This document shows positions 46,749 to 58,874 of a stretch of 64,000 nucleotides of DNA, one piece after another. The notes beneath the pieces are model-generated. The model saw only the letters and a list, made by a program, of their open reading frames with translations, was not told where the DNA came from and did not search any database. This DNA comes from Diphasiastrum complanatum (Eukaryota > Streptophyta > Lycopodiopsida > Lycopodiales > Lycopodiaceae). A program made the translations under genes and the position numbers. The stretch is taken from contig CM055104.1 in the NCBI GenBank assembly GCA_029204225.1, positions 55,620,538 to 55,684,537 of the forward strand. The letters are read 5' to 3'. Position 1 is the first letter of the stretch. Every line of letters starts with the position of its first letter.

Positions 46749-46799
46749 CTGCATATTGCAGGTGTCGTGGGACCTGCCACCAGTTTTGGTGGAGGATAC

Positions 46800-47487
46800 T
46801 GTTGGAGGGTTTGCGGATCCCAAGGAAACCCTAACCCTAGTTAATAAGTGAGAGAGATTTGGAACCATGTGTGTGTAAGTCCAACCCAATGATCACATAT
46901 AATTAGAATGTTAATAAAAGGACTTTAGGCCTTTTTGCGAGACTTTTAATGTCGCAGGGCCTAAATGTCAAGTTAGTGAATAAAGTTGGGTTTCCCTCCA
47001 ATTTCGATGGTTCCCACACTTTTTTTTAAATTTGAATAAAAAGAGAGGCAAGACTGGACCAATAGGATTCAGAGGCTAGGGTCCTCCTCTCTACTATTAA
47101 AAGGGACCAACTCGACTTGCTCCTCATGTTCATTTCCTCATTTCAATAAAGCAGATTGGTTCTCTTTAGAAATGGATTGATGAATGTCCTTGCTCTTCCT
47201 CTCTTTTCCTTCATTTCTCATGCTTTCTTTGGATTTTGCTAATTGTTGGATCTTATCATTATTGGGATTGCTATTTCTTATGCTTTTTGTGAGAGAGAAA
47301 GGGAGAAGGAAAAGAGTAAGTTTATATCATTGTTGTTGATTTAGGGTTAATGGAAGTAGGGTTAATGGATGTAGTGTTAATGCTTAGTGTTAATGGATGT
47401 TAGTGTTAGATCCTCCATTCATGTTGAAATCTGAACTATACTATTGCTCTCATGGGAACGAACCTACGCGTGACAACTAACTCCGTC
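46800..47487 (+). repeat. G1 3' LTR, 3'-truncated
   Basis: It begins TGTTGGAGGGTTTGCGG after a purine-rich GGTGGAGGATAC. It keeps the AATGATCACATA...GTCGCAGGGCC segment that is deleted in the 5' LTR. It ends at CTCCGTC, where a CA/TA microsatellite begins, so about 90 bases at the end are missing. TATA equivalent ACTATTAAAAG near 47093. Confidence 0.9.
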
Positions 47488-47678
47488 ATCCACACACATA
47501 CACATATATACATACACACACATATACATACATACATACATACACAGTTCCACTCATACATATGCACACACATTCACAAATACATACATCCACAAAAGAC
47601 ACACATACACACATATACACATACATAAATATACACATACCCTACACATACATACACACATATAAACACATATTCATT
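47488..47678. repeat. impure (CA)n/(TACA)n microsatellite between two LTRs
   Basis: About 190 bases of ACACATACATATAC-type repeats fill the gap between the broken end of the G1 3' LTR and the broken start of a G2 LTR. It may have grown from a short repeat at an LTR-LTR junction or mark the repaired deletion. Confidence 0.8.
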
Positions 47679-48192
47679 AGTGTACATATTAGCCAATAGT
47701 ATTTTGGGGCAAGGGCCTTTCCCATTTATAAAAAGGCACCTCATGTACTCTATTGGCATGCTTAATGAGAAGGAGGAAACTCTACCAAATTGGAGAGCCA
47801 AGCATCCTCATTTGCTAAGCACTCATGCTAATGCTTTTTGTTGTGTGTTTCTATTTGTTTTCATTTCTATGTTGTTGTTTTGATAGTTATGGTTTTTCCA
47901 TTAGCATGCATCTTGAGCTTTTGAGCTAACCTCCCTCTCCACTCTATCTCTCTCATTCTCTCTCCTCCTCACTACCTCTTCTATTCTTCTCTTTTCTTTC
48001 ACCAAAAATCATGATGAAGATTAGTTTAGTGGAGTAGAGTTAGGGGTGTGTAGTGTTAGTGGTGGTAGAGTTAGAGAAAAAGTAGAGAACTATCTAAAAG
48101 TAGCATCTATTCATAGTTAGGCACATATCCAGTGTTCTAACCCTTGTTGACAGGCGGGAGGGCTACTACTATTCGAAATCTATGACCCTACA
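47679..48192 (+). repeat. G2-B 5' LTR, 5'-truncated
   Basis: It matches the G2 LTR from GTACATATTAGCCAATAG to the ACCCTACA end. TATA box TATAAAAAG is at 47727-47735. The first ~430 bases are replaced by the microsatellite. The CT-rich tract (47930-47990) corresponds to the long GA run of 29941-30044 on the other strand. Confidence 0.88.
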
Positions 48193-48193
48193 G

Positions 48194-48212
48194 TGGCGCC
48201 GTTGCCGGGGAT
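48194..48212 (+). other. G2-B primer-binding site
   Basis: TGGCGCCGTTGCCGGGGAT, one base after the LTR: the undamaged form of the site seen at 29691-29708 and 36684-36703. Confidence 0.93.
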
Positions 48213-48800
48213 AGGTTTCCACTAACTAGTATAGCTGCATTTTAGCTATTTCTTGTTTTTTGGAGTAGTTTTAGGTAGATTTTTGGGTGTTTAGAGTTAG
48301 TTTTCTGTATTTCTTTGTGTTTGGACTATTCACAGCTAGCGGAGGAGGTCTGAGAGGGTAGAGGAGGCCTTGAATAGCCTCTACGGGCTTGACATCCAAA
48401 CCAAAACCTGAGGTAACTCAAAAAAACACACCAATCTGTATTTTGGAAGGAAAAAGAGTCTAAAATCTCATCAAATTTTAATATCTCCAAAACCAGTGAG
48501 AAAGAGCCCTCGCATGACTGGCAGCAACTCCAGGGTACTATCCCAGACTTGCATAGAAGCCTGCAAGAGTTAGTTCCAAACAGATTGCAAAAATCAGAGA
48601 AAAAACCCTTGTAAAAATCCAAAAAAATACAAATCTTCACTAGAACTCTCGCAAAGCCCTCTAAAGTTCCATCTTAGTGAGACTAGGGCACAGAGAAGAT
48701 AGTTCACTGTCTAAGTGCCTGTGCGAGAGTTCTCAGTGGAAAAAAGATGGAAAAATATCAAAGAACCCTCGCAGACACTAAAATTTTCAGTTCTAGTGGG
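48213..48800 (+). repeat. G2-B leader with CTCTCGCA motifs
   Basis: Non-coding. Shorter than the G2-A leader and colinear with it. Units such as AACTCTCGCAAAG (48652), GTGCGAGAGTTCTC (48720) and AACCCTCGCAGAC (48763) match those in 28497-29690. Confidence 0.6.
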
Positions 48801-49310
48801 CAAGGACCCTTGACTCAACGTCAAGGCGGAAGAAATTACGGCTGCTACGGATGTGCCGAAGGACACAGAATTGAAGAATGTCCTTACAAGGGACAATATA
48901 TATCCTTCTGTCGAGAATGCGGTTATGGACACTGCTACAATAATTGTCTATTGAGACTTGGAACCAGCGCACCATTGAACTTCATTGCAATACAACAAAC
49001 AACAGTTCTAGCGGGGAGCAAGAAAAGGACAATACTATGGAACCTCCTGCTGATGGCAAACGGGTACCACGAATGGACTTGCCATTACGCACTGATCAGG
49101 ACGATTGATTGCATCGTCATAAACCACCTTTCCACATGGTGGAGCCCGACGAACCGTGCACTGAAAGGCTCACAAGCTTACTGGCGAGCCGTGTTAGTTT
49201 ATCTCTCGGAGAATTACTGCGGATTGCGCCACAAGCTAAAAGCTTTTTGGTTGAATGGGCCAGGACAGAAAAATCTGCAAGGGTTTATTTTCAAAAAAAA
49301 AAAAAAAATT
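48801..49310 (+). pseudogene. G2-B gag knuckle fragment
   Basis: The leader runs straight into the knuckle region (TQRQGGRNYGCYGCAEGHRI, CRECGYGHCYNNC), so the capsid domain is deleted. Pieces of the protease-upstream linker follow in changing frames (HKPPFHMVEPDEPCTERLTS, SLGELLRIAPQAK). An A-run of 15 ends it at 49294-49308. Confidence 0.8.
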
Positions 49311-49670
49311 GGGCCATTAGCCTCGTTGGGAAGTGACCCTATCTTTGATAGCTCCTCCCACGACTGTCAAAGGCCCTTTTTTATAAAAAAATATTATAAT
49401 AATTTTAGCCCAAGCCTCTTTGGTGAGTGACTTTGTCTTTGATAGACTCCTCCCAAGACCACCAAGGCTAAAGCGAGTTATAGTTGGTATTGAAAAATCC
49501 TTCTATAAACTTGCGGAGAGGTGCCGAAAAGTGGTTTTTGAAGCAAAACTAACCCTTTGCCAAAAAACCTACATAAGTGCTTTTCCTATTATCATCCCTC
49601 ATCATAAGACTTTCGCTGGAACGGATCATCCTAGGCATGGGAAGTTCAAACTGGCTCACCATTATATTCC
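49311..49670. repeat. short region with an imperfect direct repeat
   Basis: Two copies of about 55 bases (49319-49375 and 49413-49468), starting AGCCTCKTTGG and containing CTTTGATAG..CTCCTCCCA, are separated by an AT-rich spacer. No gene is seen. Confidence 0.5.
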
Positions 49671-50030
49671 GTGGAAGGGATCAAAGGAGACCTGATACCG
49701 GTGTACATGCATCAATTGAGAGGTGACAGAATCTTACACATGGTACAGTGTTTCAGATGTGGAGGTAAACATCATAGATCAAAATGTCCACACCGAAATG
49801 ATCTGTCTTCCTTTTATCCTTGGTGTGAACAATGCGACATCAATCACCCATGTCGTGATTGTCCACTAAGAGATCCAAGAAAAGCCGTTATGACTCCTAC
49901 CTGTTTGAATCGGCAACCTACATATGACCACGCAAATCCACCAACCGAGAAGCTGCACTACAAACACAAACTTCTAGTGCCACCTAGTTGTTGGATTTAT
50001 TCCTCCTACTCTCCTAAATCCCAATTTTAA
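49671..50030 (+). pseudogene. gag-type double zinc knuckle fragment
   Basis: A 119-codon frame has CFRCGGKHHRSKCPH and CEQCDINHPCRDC, the same paired C-C-H-C arrangement as the G1 and G2 gags but diverged in sequence. Flanks are not gypsy-like. It is probably a gag fragment from another gypsy family. Confidence 0.65.
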
Positions 50031-51550
50031 TCTGCCTCCATTCATGCTGCATATTTACTAACGTTGTCACGCAGTCTGCATATTTACACACAAATTCGCA
50101 CAGACGAAGAAAAGGCGAATGAATCGCGACATTGTGTTGTTACACAGTTTATGGTGACATGCAAAAAGGTGACACTATCTTACTGAATGACGAAAGTGCC
50201 CTAGAAGCTAAGGCACCCTGTAAATCTTATCCTAAGGCCATTTTGTAAGAGCGACACACTTCTGAATCATCACCAATGTTCACCTGACGTCGCACCCTTT
50301 CCACGCTCACCCTATGCAGTTGCTGAAGGATAATAAAATGACCCCCAAATAGACTGGCAATATAAGGAAATACTAACGGAAGTCGGTCTATACCGCAATT
50401 ACAGCTCAAGTTCCATTGGGTATGGAGTCAAAAATAAGGCCGTTCATGATCACAAGCACTTTTAATGGCAATCGACAAGGCAGATTTCTAGCAGTCTACC
50501 GACAATTTTTAAATAGCCTACGGAACTTTGAAATGGACAAGAGATCACGTGTGTAAGTTCTGGCTTTTGAGATACCGATAGGACGTACAAGCCTGACTCA
50601 TGAATAAGCTGAGATTCACTTAACAAGTGAGGTAAAACAAGGTTAGACTTTCAATAAACGTCTAAACTTCCTTTCGGATGCAGCAAATAATCAAACCAAC
50701 TCCTCGCCTCACAAATAGCCCAAATGGAAGACACTCAAAGGCCTTATTCATTGGGCACAGAGTCAATCAATGACAAGGGCTTTAGAGAAGTTTGTGGCTG
50801 AGAACTGACAAAGCTCAATAAAGAGATAGAGTGTGATTGTTCCTATTGGAGGTACATAGGCTCAAGGACTAAGCATATCATGTCAACAAGGAAACCTTGA
50901 TTAGCTACTACACTCGCATCCAAAGGCTTTATAGCTTGATGGTTGTTTAGGTAGCATGATAGATCTCCTTATGAATCATTATGAAAGAGATTTAGTCAAC
51001 AAATTGAGCAGTCAAATAGACTATCACAACAAATGAATCTCATAGCCGAAGTTTGGGCCATTTTAGTAACAAAAGTTAGGGTTTCAAATCTTCAATACTA
51101 TAGTCACAAATCACAATAGTTGGCACTTTAAACTTTGGTTCTTCGGCAATACACTCCTTATAACTCATGGGCATTGAAGCTTGATTATAGGAGTTTCCAA
51201 ATCACAATAATGCATAAGGTCTGCTATAGACAGGTTCTCTCATAGGCAAGTAACCAGACTAGCGCTTATTATTTGGTGGCCAATCAAACTACCACAAATC
51301 TCACACCTCACATCTGACAGATTTCAATGAACAGAGAGATCGTAGACAGAGGTTGTGGATGGGTCATGACCCACACAAGTAAATGATGAAAAGGGCCGCA
51401 GGTAGCAAGAAACCGCGAATCAGGACCGTTGGAAATGGTAGTAGGCAGGGCCAACGAGCTAGTAGGGAGCAGCCAATGGAAATGGTGCAGATCCGTAGGT
51501 AGAGAGTGGGCCACAGAGTGGGAGCATGAGTTAGAATTAAAGTAGAATCA
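50031..51550. other. no gene recognised; left part may hold LTR of copia-4
   Basis: This is non-coding by frame and composition. The 5' LTR of copia-4 must start somewhere here or just after (its end is near 51803), but no TG start, duplication or second LTR copy is available for comparison. Confidence 0.35.
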
Positions 51551-53095
51551 TTGTGCTACTGTACTATAAGTCCTATTAGTTGATAAGGATCAGTTGGCCT
51601 TGCCACGAGGCAAGTCGACGGGACACACATCCCACCAATGGCAACCTGGGTCATGCATGGGTTGCTTGAGTGAACAAGTATATGTACAGTGTAATTTCAT
51701 TTTGAGAAATATAGTTGCTATGTGAGCTTGTTGTGGACAGTGTTTTTTGTCTGTGTTACTATGTCGTATGATCTGTGTTCTTGTGCAAAGCAAATTCTAA
51801 GTTTGTATCAGAGCCGTACAGGGAGTGTACACAGTACAGCATCGCCATTGAAGAGAGCTTCGGGAGAACTGTCTTCTGAGAGTTCGAGATTTACGGTGGG
51901 TTGAAGACGGAAGGAAAAACACTGGTGTAGAGAGTTTGGCACACAAAAGCTTGGTGAGCTTGAGACTGTGTGAGGATTCAGAGACAAGGGTTGTCGGCTG
52001 AATCAGAACCTCAGCAAATGGAAATTTTGAAGCAGACTATTTGGTGTTTGCAGTCAGTGTGCATTCAATCGGACACCGTTTCACAAACGGATTGAAGCAT
52101 CAGCTTTTTAGTAGTAGGACGACCTCAGAGCAATTAATTTGGCCAACCAGAGAGCTGTAAAAAACAAGCCAAGACCAAAGTTGTGAGAAAAACCCTGGCC
52201 TAGGGTTTGGAAGCAGAAAAACAAAGCTTTTACTCTATACTGATATATTTTCCAAGCTGTAAAAACACAGAGGAGGGCGCCCTGGCAGTGCGAGTCAGAC
52301 CAGAGGAGGCCGTGGACAGCCGCGACCCAGAGAGAGGGAGATGGTCAAGGATTCATGAGTGAAGCCATAGCTAGAAATGAAGAGTGTAGGTGGTCGTGAG
52401 CAGGGGAGTCGCGGATCAGTTCGCGCGTAGAACCAAGGGAGAACCCTAGCGTTCCGGAGTGAGCCGTGTTGCAGGTGCATGGATCAGCACAGAAAAGCAT
52501 CTAGGACCGTAGGATGAGTCCCTATGAAGATCAATGATAAAGATCGTGATTTTGGAAGGCAGTGTGAGCCATTGGATCGGTATTAGCCATTGGATGGCAA
52601 GTAAAGGGGCTGTGAGAGTTTGAAGGGCAATTAGGCCTTTAACTTCATTAAAAAATTTCATATTGAAATGGGAGTTGGGTTCCTTCACAAGTGAAGAGTG
52701 AAGTTTCTTCAAGGTGAAGAAACAATTCAAAAACAAAGAAAATCCCTATTTTTGGGTCCTTTGCCCGTTTTGACCCAAACGAAAGGCTATAACCTCGAAA
52801 CAAAGGGCACCCGGACTGTACCTGCAAGACGGTATAGCAAAACAGAGTGATTGCAGTGGAGAAAGTGTTCGGAGTGCGCCAAAAGCAATTTCACCATTCC
52901 ATTGGGCACGTAGTTGGGAGTTGACGACTGAGTGTATTTCGGAAGGCGACGCTGATTTGGCTTTCAAATTGGTGAAAAAGTGGTGAGTGGCCTGGTAAGG
53001 GAAAAAGTGCAGGTCATTATTTTCAACTTTTGACATCACAGTTGGCCTCGGCATACTATTTTTAGCTTACAGCAGAAGTTTCAAGCAATTCTGCG
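51551..53095 (+). repeat. copia-4 5' LTR end, PBS and long leader
   Basis: GTATCAGAGCCG at 51807-51818 fits the initiator-methionine-type PBS lacking its first bases (TG in TGGTATCAGAGC), so the LTR probably ends around 51805. The leader from there to the gag ATG is 1.28 kb and non-coding, longer than in copia-2. The right LTR is missing. Confidence 0.5.
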
Positions 53096-54249
53096 ATGGC
53101 AAACATGGGAAAGTCCATTTTGAGTGAAAGTAGCAAATTGGACAGGATTTCCAACTATGCAGTGTGGAGATTCAAAATGAAAAACATACTGATGGAGAAA
53201 GATGTGTGGGAAGTCGTCACAAGTGATGAGAGAAGGCCGCCAAATGAAGCGGATATCAAAGTGTTTGACAAAAACATGAGGAAAGCTTTAACCTTCATTA
53301 ACTTGTCAGTGAAGGATCACATCATTACCCACATTTGTGATGTTGTTACACCTAGACAGACATGGGATTGCTAAAGGAGCAGTTTGAGATGTCAAATCCA
53401 TCAAGAATCATGTTTCTGAAGTCAAAACTAAATAGTGTCTGCATGGAATAAGGAGAGCACATTCAGACGTGCATGACCAGAATCAAGACAATGAGGGATG
53501 AACTACATTCTATTGGTGAGCGCATACGTGATGTGGAGCTGGTGCACAATGCATTGTGCGACATTGCAGAACCCTATCAAATGTTTGTGAGCGGAATAGC
53601 ATCAAGAGAAATATTGCCAACCTTTGACGAGCTCACAAGAATCTTGATGCAGAAAGAGCAACGACGAGAAATGGTGAAAGCTAGACGTCAAAATACTGAC
53701 GATCAGGCACTTGCGACACACCAAAAACAAGGCAAGGGCAAGGGCAACAAGAAGTCTAAGCAACAATTTGCCAATACTCAGGAGGATGAGGGATCTTCTA
53801 GTAAGACCAAGAAGAAAGACAAGTGCTTCCATTCTGGTAAAAAGGGCCATTGGAAGAGTGAATGTCATAAGAAAAATCTACTTTCTGTTGGAGTCATTAC
53901 TGATCAAAAGTTGAAAGTAGAATTTGCCCATAATCGTTGCTTTGTGAAGGATGTGAACCAAAAGTTCAAAGTTATTGCGGATGGAGTAAGGGAGCCCAAT
54001 ACAAAATTATACAGGTTGAATGCTACAATCAAGGGGCAACATGGACTCATATCGTCCATTCCATCGCAAACTGAGTTGTGGCATAAGAGGCTTGGTCACT
54101 TGAACTTAGAAAGCCTCAGTTTGATGAGGAAATTGGAGATGGTAACAGGATTGCCTACTATAGAAGACCACTTAAATCGATGTGCAAATCATGTGTATAA
54201 GGGAAGCAGCATTGAGAGAAGTTCAATAAAGGTGGTGTTGCAAGGGTAG
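53096..54249 (+). pseudogene. copia-4 gag, pre-integrase
   Basis: Start at ATG 53096 (MANMGKSILSESSKLDRISN). The capsid domain (YAVWRFKMKNILMEKDVWEV) is broken by a frameshift at about 53372. The second frame (53473-54249) has a zinc knuckle damaged to CFHSGKKGHWKSEC (second Cys is Ser). It then jumps to NLLSVG, so the protease active-site domain is deleted. Then GAG_pre-integrase LWHKRLGHLNLESL follows, ending in a TAG at 54247. Confidence 0.9.
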
Positions 54250-55487
54250 AGAACATCTTGGATTTGATCCACACAAATTTATGTGGGCCTATGAGGACCA
54301 TGTCCTTAGGTAAAACCTTCTATTTCATGACCTTTATTGATGATATGTCACGTAAGACATGGATCTACTTCTTGAAGAAGAAATCAAATGCATTTGACAA
54401 CTTCAAGAGCTTCAAAGCATTGGTCAAAAATCAGACAGGTAGGAAGATCAAAGTCCTAAGATCAGATAGTGGAGGTGAGTACAAGTCTAATGACTTCAAT
54501 GATCTTTGTGATCAATGTGGGATTAAAAGACAATTTACGCAAGCTCATACTCCTGCTCTCAATGGTGTAGCTGAGCGCAAGAATCGTACGATTGTGGAAA
54601 GTGCCAGATCTGTGCTAGTTGAGATAAAACTACCAAAATATTTCTGGTCAGAAGCATGCAGTACGGCAATCTATCTTCAAAATAGAAGTCCTACCATTGC
54701 CATACCAAAGATAACACCTAAGGAAGCATTCATGAAGAAGAAGCCAAAGGTGAACCACTTGCGAATCTTTGGATGTAAGGCCTTTGTACACATTCCTAAG
54801 GAAGAGAGATGTAAACTTGGTGTAAAAGCTATCAAGTGTATATTCCTAGGATATGATGATCATGTGAAGGGCTATAGATGTTTTGATCCAGTGGAAAACA
54901 AAATCCATGTAAGCCATGATGTTATCTTTGATGAATCCAAGATGTATGAAGACGAGGATGCTGAGAAGATAGATACATCCAGTGAGAAAGATGGTATAGT
55001 GAGGATACCACCTTTTGATGATCCATTCATTGACCTTCCAAGTGATGAAAAAAAGGATACATCTCAAGATACCACTACTCAACCTCAAGAGACAAGTTGG
55101 AGAGGTAGGGACAAACCTTTTGGAGCAAGAAGGATTGAAATTGCAGGTGACAAATGCAAGGCGAAGGATGTACCGTGGGATACATTTTCACCAGGAAGCC
55201 GATCACCTGACAGGAAGCTCCCTAAGTGGTTTGAGAGATTGTTGGAGAGCCACGACATGGATGACTTTCTAGGATCATCTAGCCAGGGAGAGCTATGAAG
55301 ATCAACAAGAGAGAAGACACAACCTGAAAGGTATAAGCAAATTATGCTCTCTTATCTAGCATTATTCAAAGCAAAGAACCTTTGACTTATGGTGAAGTGA
55401 AGGATGATGACATTTGGGTCAAGGCCATGGGAGAGGAGATGGAGTCAATTGCTAAGCATAGCATATGGGACTTAGTAGAACCACCAG
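54250..55487 (+). pseudogene. copia-4 integrase
   Basis: A frame of 346 codons (54258-55298) covers the rve core: DLIHTNLCGPMRTM, FIDDMSRKTWIYF, RSDSGGEYKSNDF and TPALNGVAERKNRTI (D,D,E residues all visible). The C-terminal domain (GCKAFVHIPKEERCK, FLGYDDHVKGYRCFD) and an acidic linker follow. It is a different subfamily from copia-1/2/3. It ends in a TGA, with linker fragments to the RT start. Confidence 0.93.
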
Positions 55488-56337
55488 TTGGCAAGAAACC
55501 CATTGGTTGCATACAGGACTAAGTACCATGCAGATGGAAGTATAGCAAAGCACAAGGCAAGATTGGTGATCAAAGGGTATGCACAAAGTAAAGGCATCGA
55601 CTATGAGGAGACCTTTGCGCCGGTATGTAAGTGGAATACTCTACGTCTACTTGTTGCTTTAGCTTCACATTTTGGTTGGCCTTTGCATCAGATGGATGTG
55701 AAATTTGCTTTTCTAAATGGTGAGTTGGAAGAAGAGGTGTTCATGGATCAACCTAAAGGCTTTGTAGCGAAGGGACAGGAAAATAAGGTATGTCGCTTGA
55801 AGAAAGCACTTCATGGTCTTAAACAGGCACCACGTGCGTGGTATAGCAGGATTGATGCCTACTTTCATTCAAATGGGATGGTGAGAACACATTCTGATCC
55901 AAATCTATATGTCTTATGCTTTGATGGTATGGTTGCTTTGATTGCTCTTTATGTTGATGACTTGATTATTATGGGAAATAATCAAGAGATGATAGACATG
56001 ATCAAGAAAGACCTCATGGAACAATTCGAGATGACAGATCTCAGCCTGATGCATTATTGCCTTGGAGTAGAGGTGTGGCAAAAAGCACACGAAGTGGGAG
56101 TTGCTGCACAGGTTTAGGTTGCAGAATTGCAAACCAGTGAATACTCCTATTGAACCAGGTAAAAAGCTTTCTAAGCTTGATGAGTCACAGTCATTTGATG
56201 CTACGCTATATAGATAGTTAGTAGGGAGCTTGATTTACCTTACCACGACTAGACCAGATATATGCTATGTTGTTGGCATTGTAAGTCAGTTTATGACAGC
56301 ACCTACGGAAACGCATTGGAAGGCAGCTAAACTAGTG
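55488..56337 (+). pseudogene. copia-4 reverse transcriptase, RNase H missing
   Basis: Open from 55488: KYHADGSIAKHKARLVIKGY, DYEETFAPVCKWNTLRLL, QMDVKFAFLNGELEEEVFM, KQAPRAWYSRID and YVDDLIIMGNN. A frameshift at about 56115 and a TAG at 56216 precede the last block (LVGSLIYLTTTRPDICYVVG). The element breaks after THWKAAKLV (56337), just before RNase H. Confidence 0.92.
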
Positions 56338-57365
56338 GAGAGCTATAGTGATGAATCTAAGTGGGAGACTGTATCTGAGGATGAAGAGCCAGAGCCCAAT
56401 GAGGTGGCAGGTGATAAAGTAGTAAGTGAGGAAGAGATGGTAGGTGATGACATAGTGTCAAAATCGAAAACAATGAATGAAAGGGAGGTTGAGTCAGATC
56501 TGGATCTCGATCAAGCAAATCATGATGATCATAACATAAACGAAGAAGTCTTAGCTAAAGTTGACAAGCGAGCTCAAACACCAACTGTGCAAACACCTGA
56601 CTCTATACCTATCACACCAGTGACAAGGAGAGTCACTCAGCCAATAGTCATTCCTGATGACACTAAGAGAGCACCTAGTATAGTAGGCTCCCTATCGCAA
56701 TTCCATGAAAATAATGACAAAGATGCCCATGATCATCTCAAAGATTTTGAGACACTAATGGTTGTTAACACAGTTGAGAATCCGGCCCATAGGATGATGT
56801 TATTTTTCACAACTTTGGTAGGAGAAGCTAGGCGCTGGTACTATAGTTTATCCAAATCTTCCATTACCACCTTGGAGGAACTGTTACGACTATTTATAGC
56901 AAAGTTTGGACTCAAATACAATGTCGATAGTTTGATGTTCGCTCTGACCACGATACAACAAGAACCAAGAGAATCAGTACGCCTATATGTTAAGCGACTC
57001 AAGTAGCTCATTCGCCAATTGAACATAGGGCTAGCGACTGAGGTATCATCTCAATTAGTACTCACATTTTTCTTGAGGGGCCTACAACCAGCTATCCAGC
57101 TAGAAGTATGCCAATCTAGGTGACATCATTTGAAGAAGCAGTGTCTAGAGCCAAAACCACAAAAGAGGCCTTTCTTGCTACAAATGAATGCCAAACCATC
57201 TTAGCCATAATGAAAACTATGAACCATATGGTACCATTGAAAGAGGACACCAAACCAGTAGAACGTGATAAATCACCACTTGATAGTCCCACTTTTGTAG
57301 GAGGTGTTGCACTTGCACATTCCAAGACCTTTTGCAGATATTGTAGGGAGTAGTCCCTTCATTAA
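56338..57365 (+). pseudogene. gypsy gag of another family
   Basis: The frame begins in an acidic, low-complexity stretch (ESYSDESKWETVSEDEEPEP) fused to copia-4. A Retrotrans_gag domain follows (FTTLVGEARRWYYSLS, LEELLRLFIAKFGL, PRESVRLYVKRL) with a TAG at 57004 and a frameshift. It ends with a Cys knuckle start (FCRYCRE) at a TAG (57351). The sequence is distinct from G1/G2/G3 gags. Confidence 0.82.
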
Positions 57366-57434
57366 GGATTGCCACAATGCAACGTCTTAATGAATCCAAA
57401 TCTCTAGAACTATGCACAAAGCTCTATATAAACT

Positions 57435-57700
57435 CTGTGAAACATGCTTCTAGTTGTGCATGCACTGGCAGCTGAAAAGGAAAGACGCAAAGCATGGCAC
57501 GATCGCAGGTTACAAAAGAAAGATCTTTGTTCCAGAGATTTGGTCCTGATGTATAAAACCAAGGCGATCAAGGAAAAATTAAAATTCATAGGCGAAGGTC
57601 CTTATCGGATCAAAGAAATTCTTAATCATGGAGCCATGGACACCGTTCGACACACCCATCAACGGTAGCCGGTTGCACAAGTACTGGCCACCGCAGTGAG
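57435..57700 (+). pseudogene. G2-B integrase C-terminus
   Basis: VVHALAAEKERRKAWHDRRL and DLVLMYKTKAIKEKLKF match the G1 block at 42739-42990. The frame shifts before the end block (PINGSRL-like codons at about 57655). Core and HHCC are not present. Confidence 0.85.
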
Positions 57701-58874
57701 ATAGATCCAGATTGGTGGTGGCGTGTTACGAAAAGCTATTCTGTTAGGCCACCACAACTAGATCTAGGAAGATCAAGCCAAATCAAGCTAGATCCATCAA
57801 GATTCAGCCAGATCTGACAAGATCGGGGAAATCTATCAGGATCCAAGAGGGACCTAGATCCAGATGGGATCAAGAGAAAAGCAGATCATCAAATTATGCC
57901 AATAAGTTCCCCAAATTTGCAGATCAGAGACCTCGATCTCAGTAACTATGGCAAATTAAGGACAAATTTCACCCAAAACTGATGGATCTGCTACCAAATA
58001 TCTATCAAGACTTCCAGAGAACTACCAATAGTCAGATGTAATATGGATGAAGTTGATTACCAGTTTGCAAAAGCTAAAAATCAGAGAATCTCAAGATCTC
58101 GTCAAAAAACACTCCAAAAGAGCACTTTTTTCATGATTTTTGGAGATCCCCTGGGAGATAGCTCTTGAAACTTGAACAATCACTATATCTAACCTAGATG
58201 CATCCATAAAGATATTTGCGAGAGTTCTTGATGGAGAAATCATCAATTTTGAGTGTATTCGAGGGTTCCCAGAAGCTGAACCTTCAAAACCTTCACAGAG
58301 CATCAAGATCATCTTACCAACCTTCGCAAGGTGCATAAATGGACTTAGAGCAGTGAAATTAGTCTGCTTGCATGGTCAAATCTTGAAAATCCAACCACAA
58401 AAATATGTTATGGGAGAGATCACCTCCTACAAGAGTTGAACCCTCGCAGACAGTCTAAACCCTCACAGAACCTTCGAAGGACAGTTAAATCATCTTCTGA
58501 ACTCTCGTAGACTTCTCTAAGGTCTTAGAATCTTGTAAAGAAGGTCCCTATCAAAATTTGGATGGAATTAAACAAGGGAAAGTGGATTTCACCTAATACG
58601 CACTCTAAATTCTGCTATATAAGGGCTGAATTCGAGTCATTTGTCACCTTTGTTGGCGAAGCTCTGTTCAAATTTTCACTGAAATTTCCAAGTTTTCTAA
58701 TTGCAACCAAACTTCATACAAGCTATCATCTGCACATTATAAACCTAGATCTGTGTTCTGAACTACAGTTCTTACTATCTAACACTTGTTATTCACAATT
58801 TTTGTTGTTTCCACCTCTTTTTACCTTTTCCACAGTTTTTCTTACTTTTTTGCACTTTAACTATCACTGCTAAC
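57701..58874 (+). repeat. G2-B post-integrase spacer with CTCTCGCA motifs
   Basis: Non-coding. GATCAAG/ATCTAG-rich at the start. Motif units GCGAGAGTTCTTG (58216), TCGAGGGTTCCC (58261), ACCTTCGCAAGG (58321), ACCCTCGCAGAC (58441), ACCCTCACAGAACCTTCG (58459) and ACTCTCGTAGAC (58501) match the G2 leader. CCTTTTCCACAG ending at 58835 is acceptor-like, 39 bases before the extra ORF ATG. Confidence 0.6.

Noticed and set aside
47574-47801. Minus-strand Tyr/Val-rich frame
   Set aside because: Read-through of the CA/TA microsatellite; no domain.
49294-49308. A-run as the tail of a SINE or LINE
   Set aside because: No target duplication, no reverse transcriptase or tRNA-like promoter nearby.
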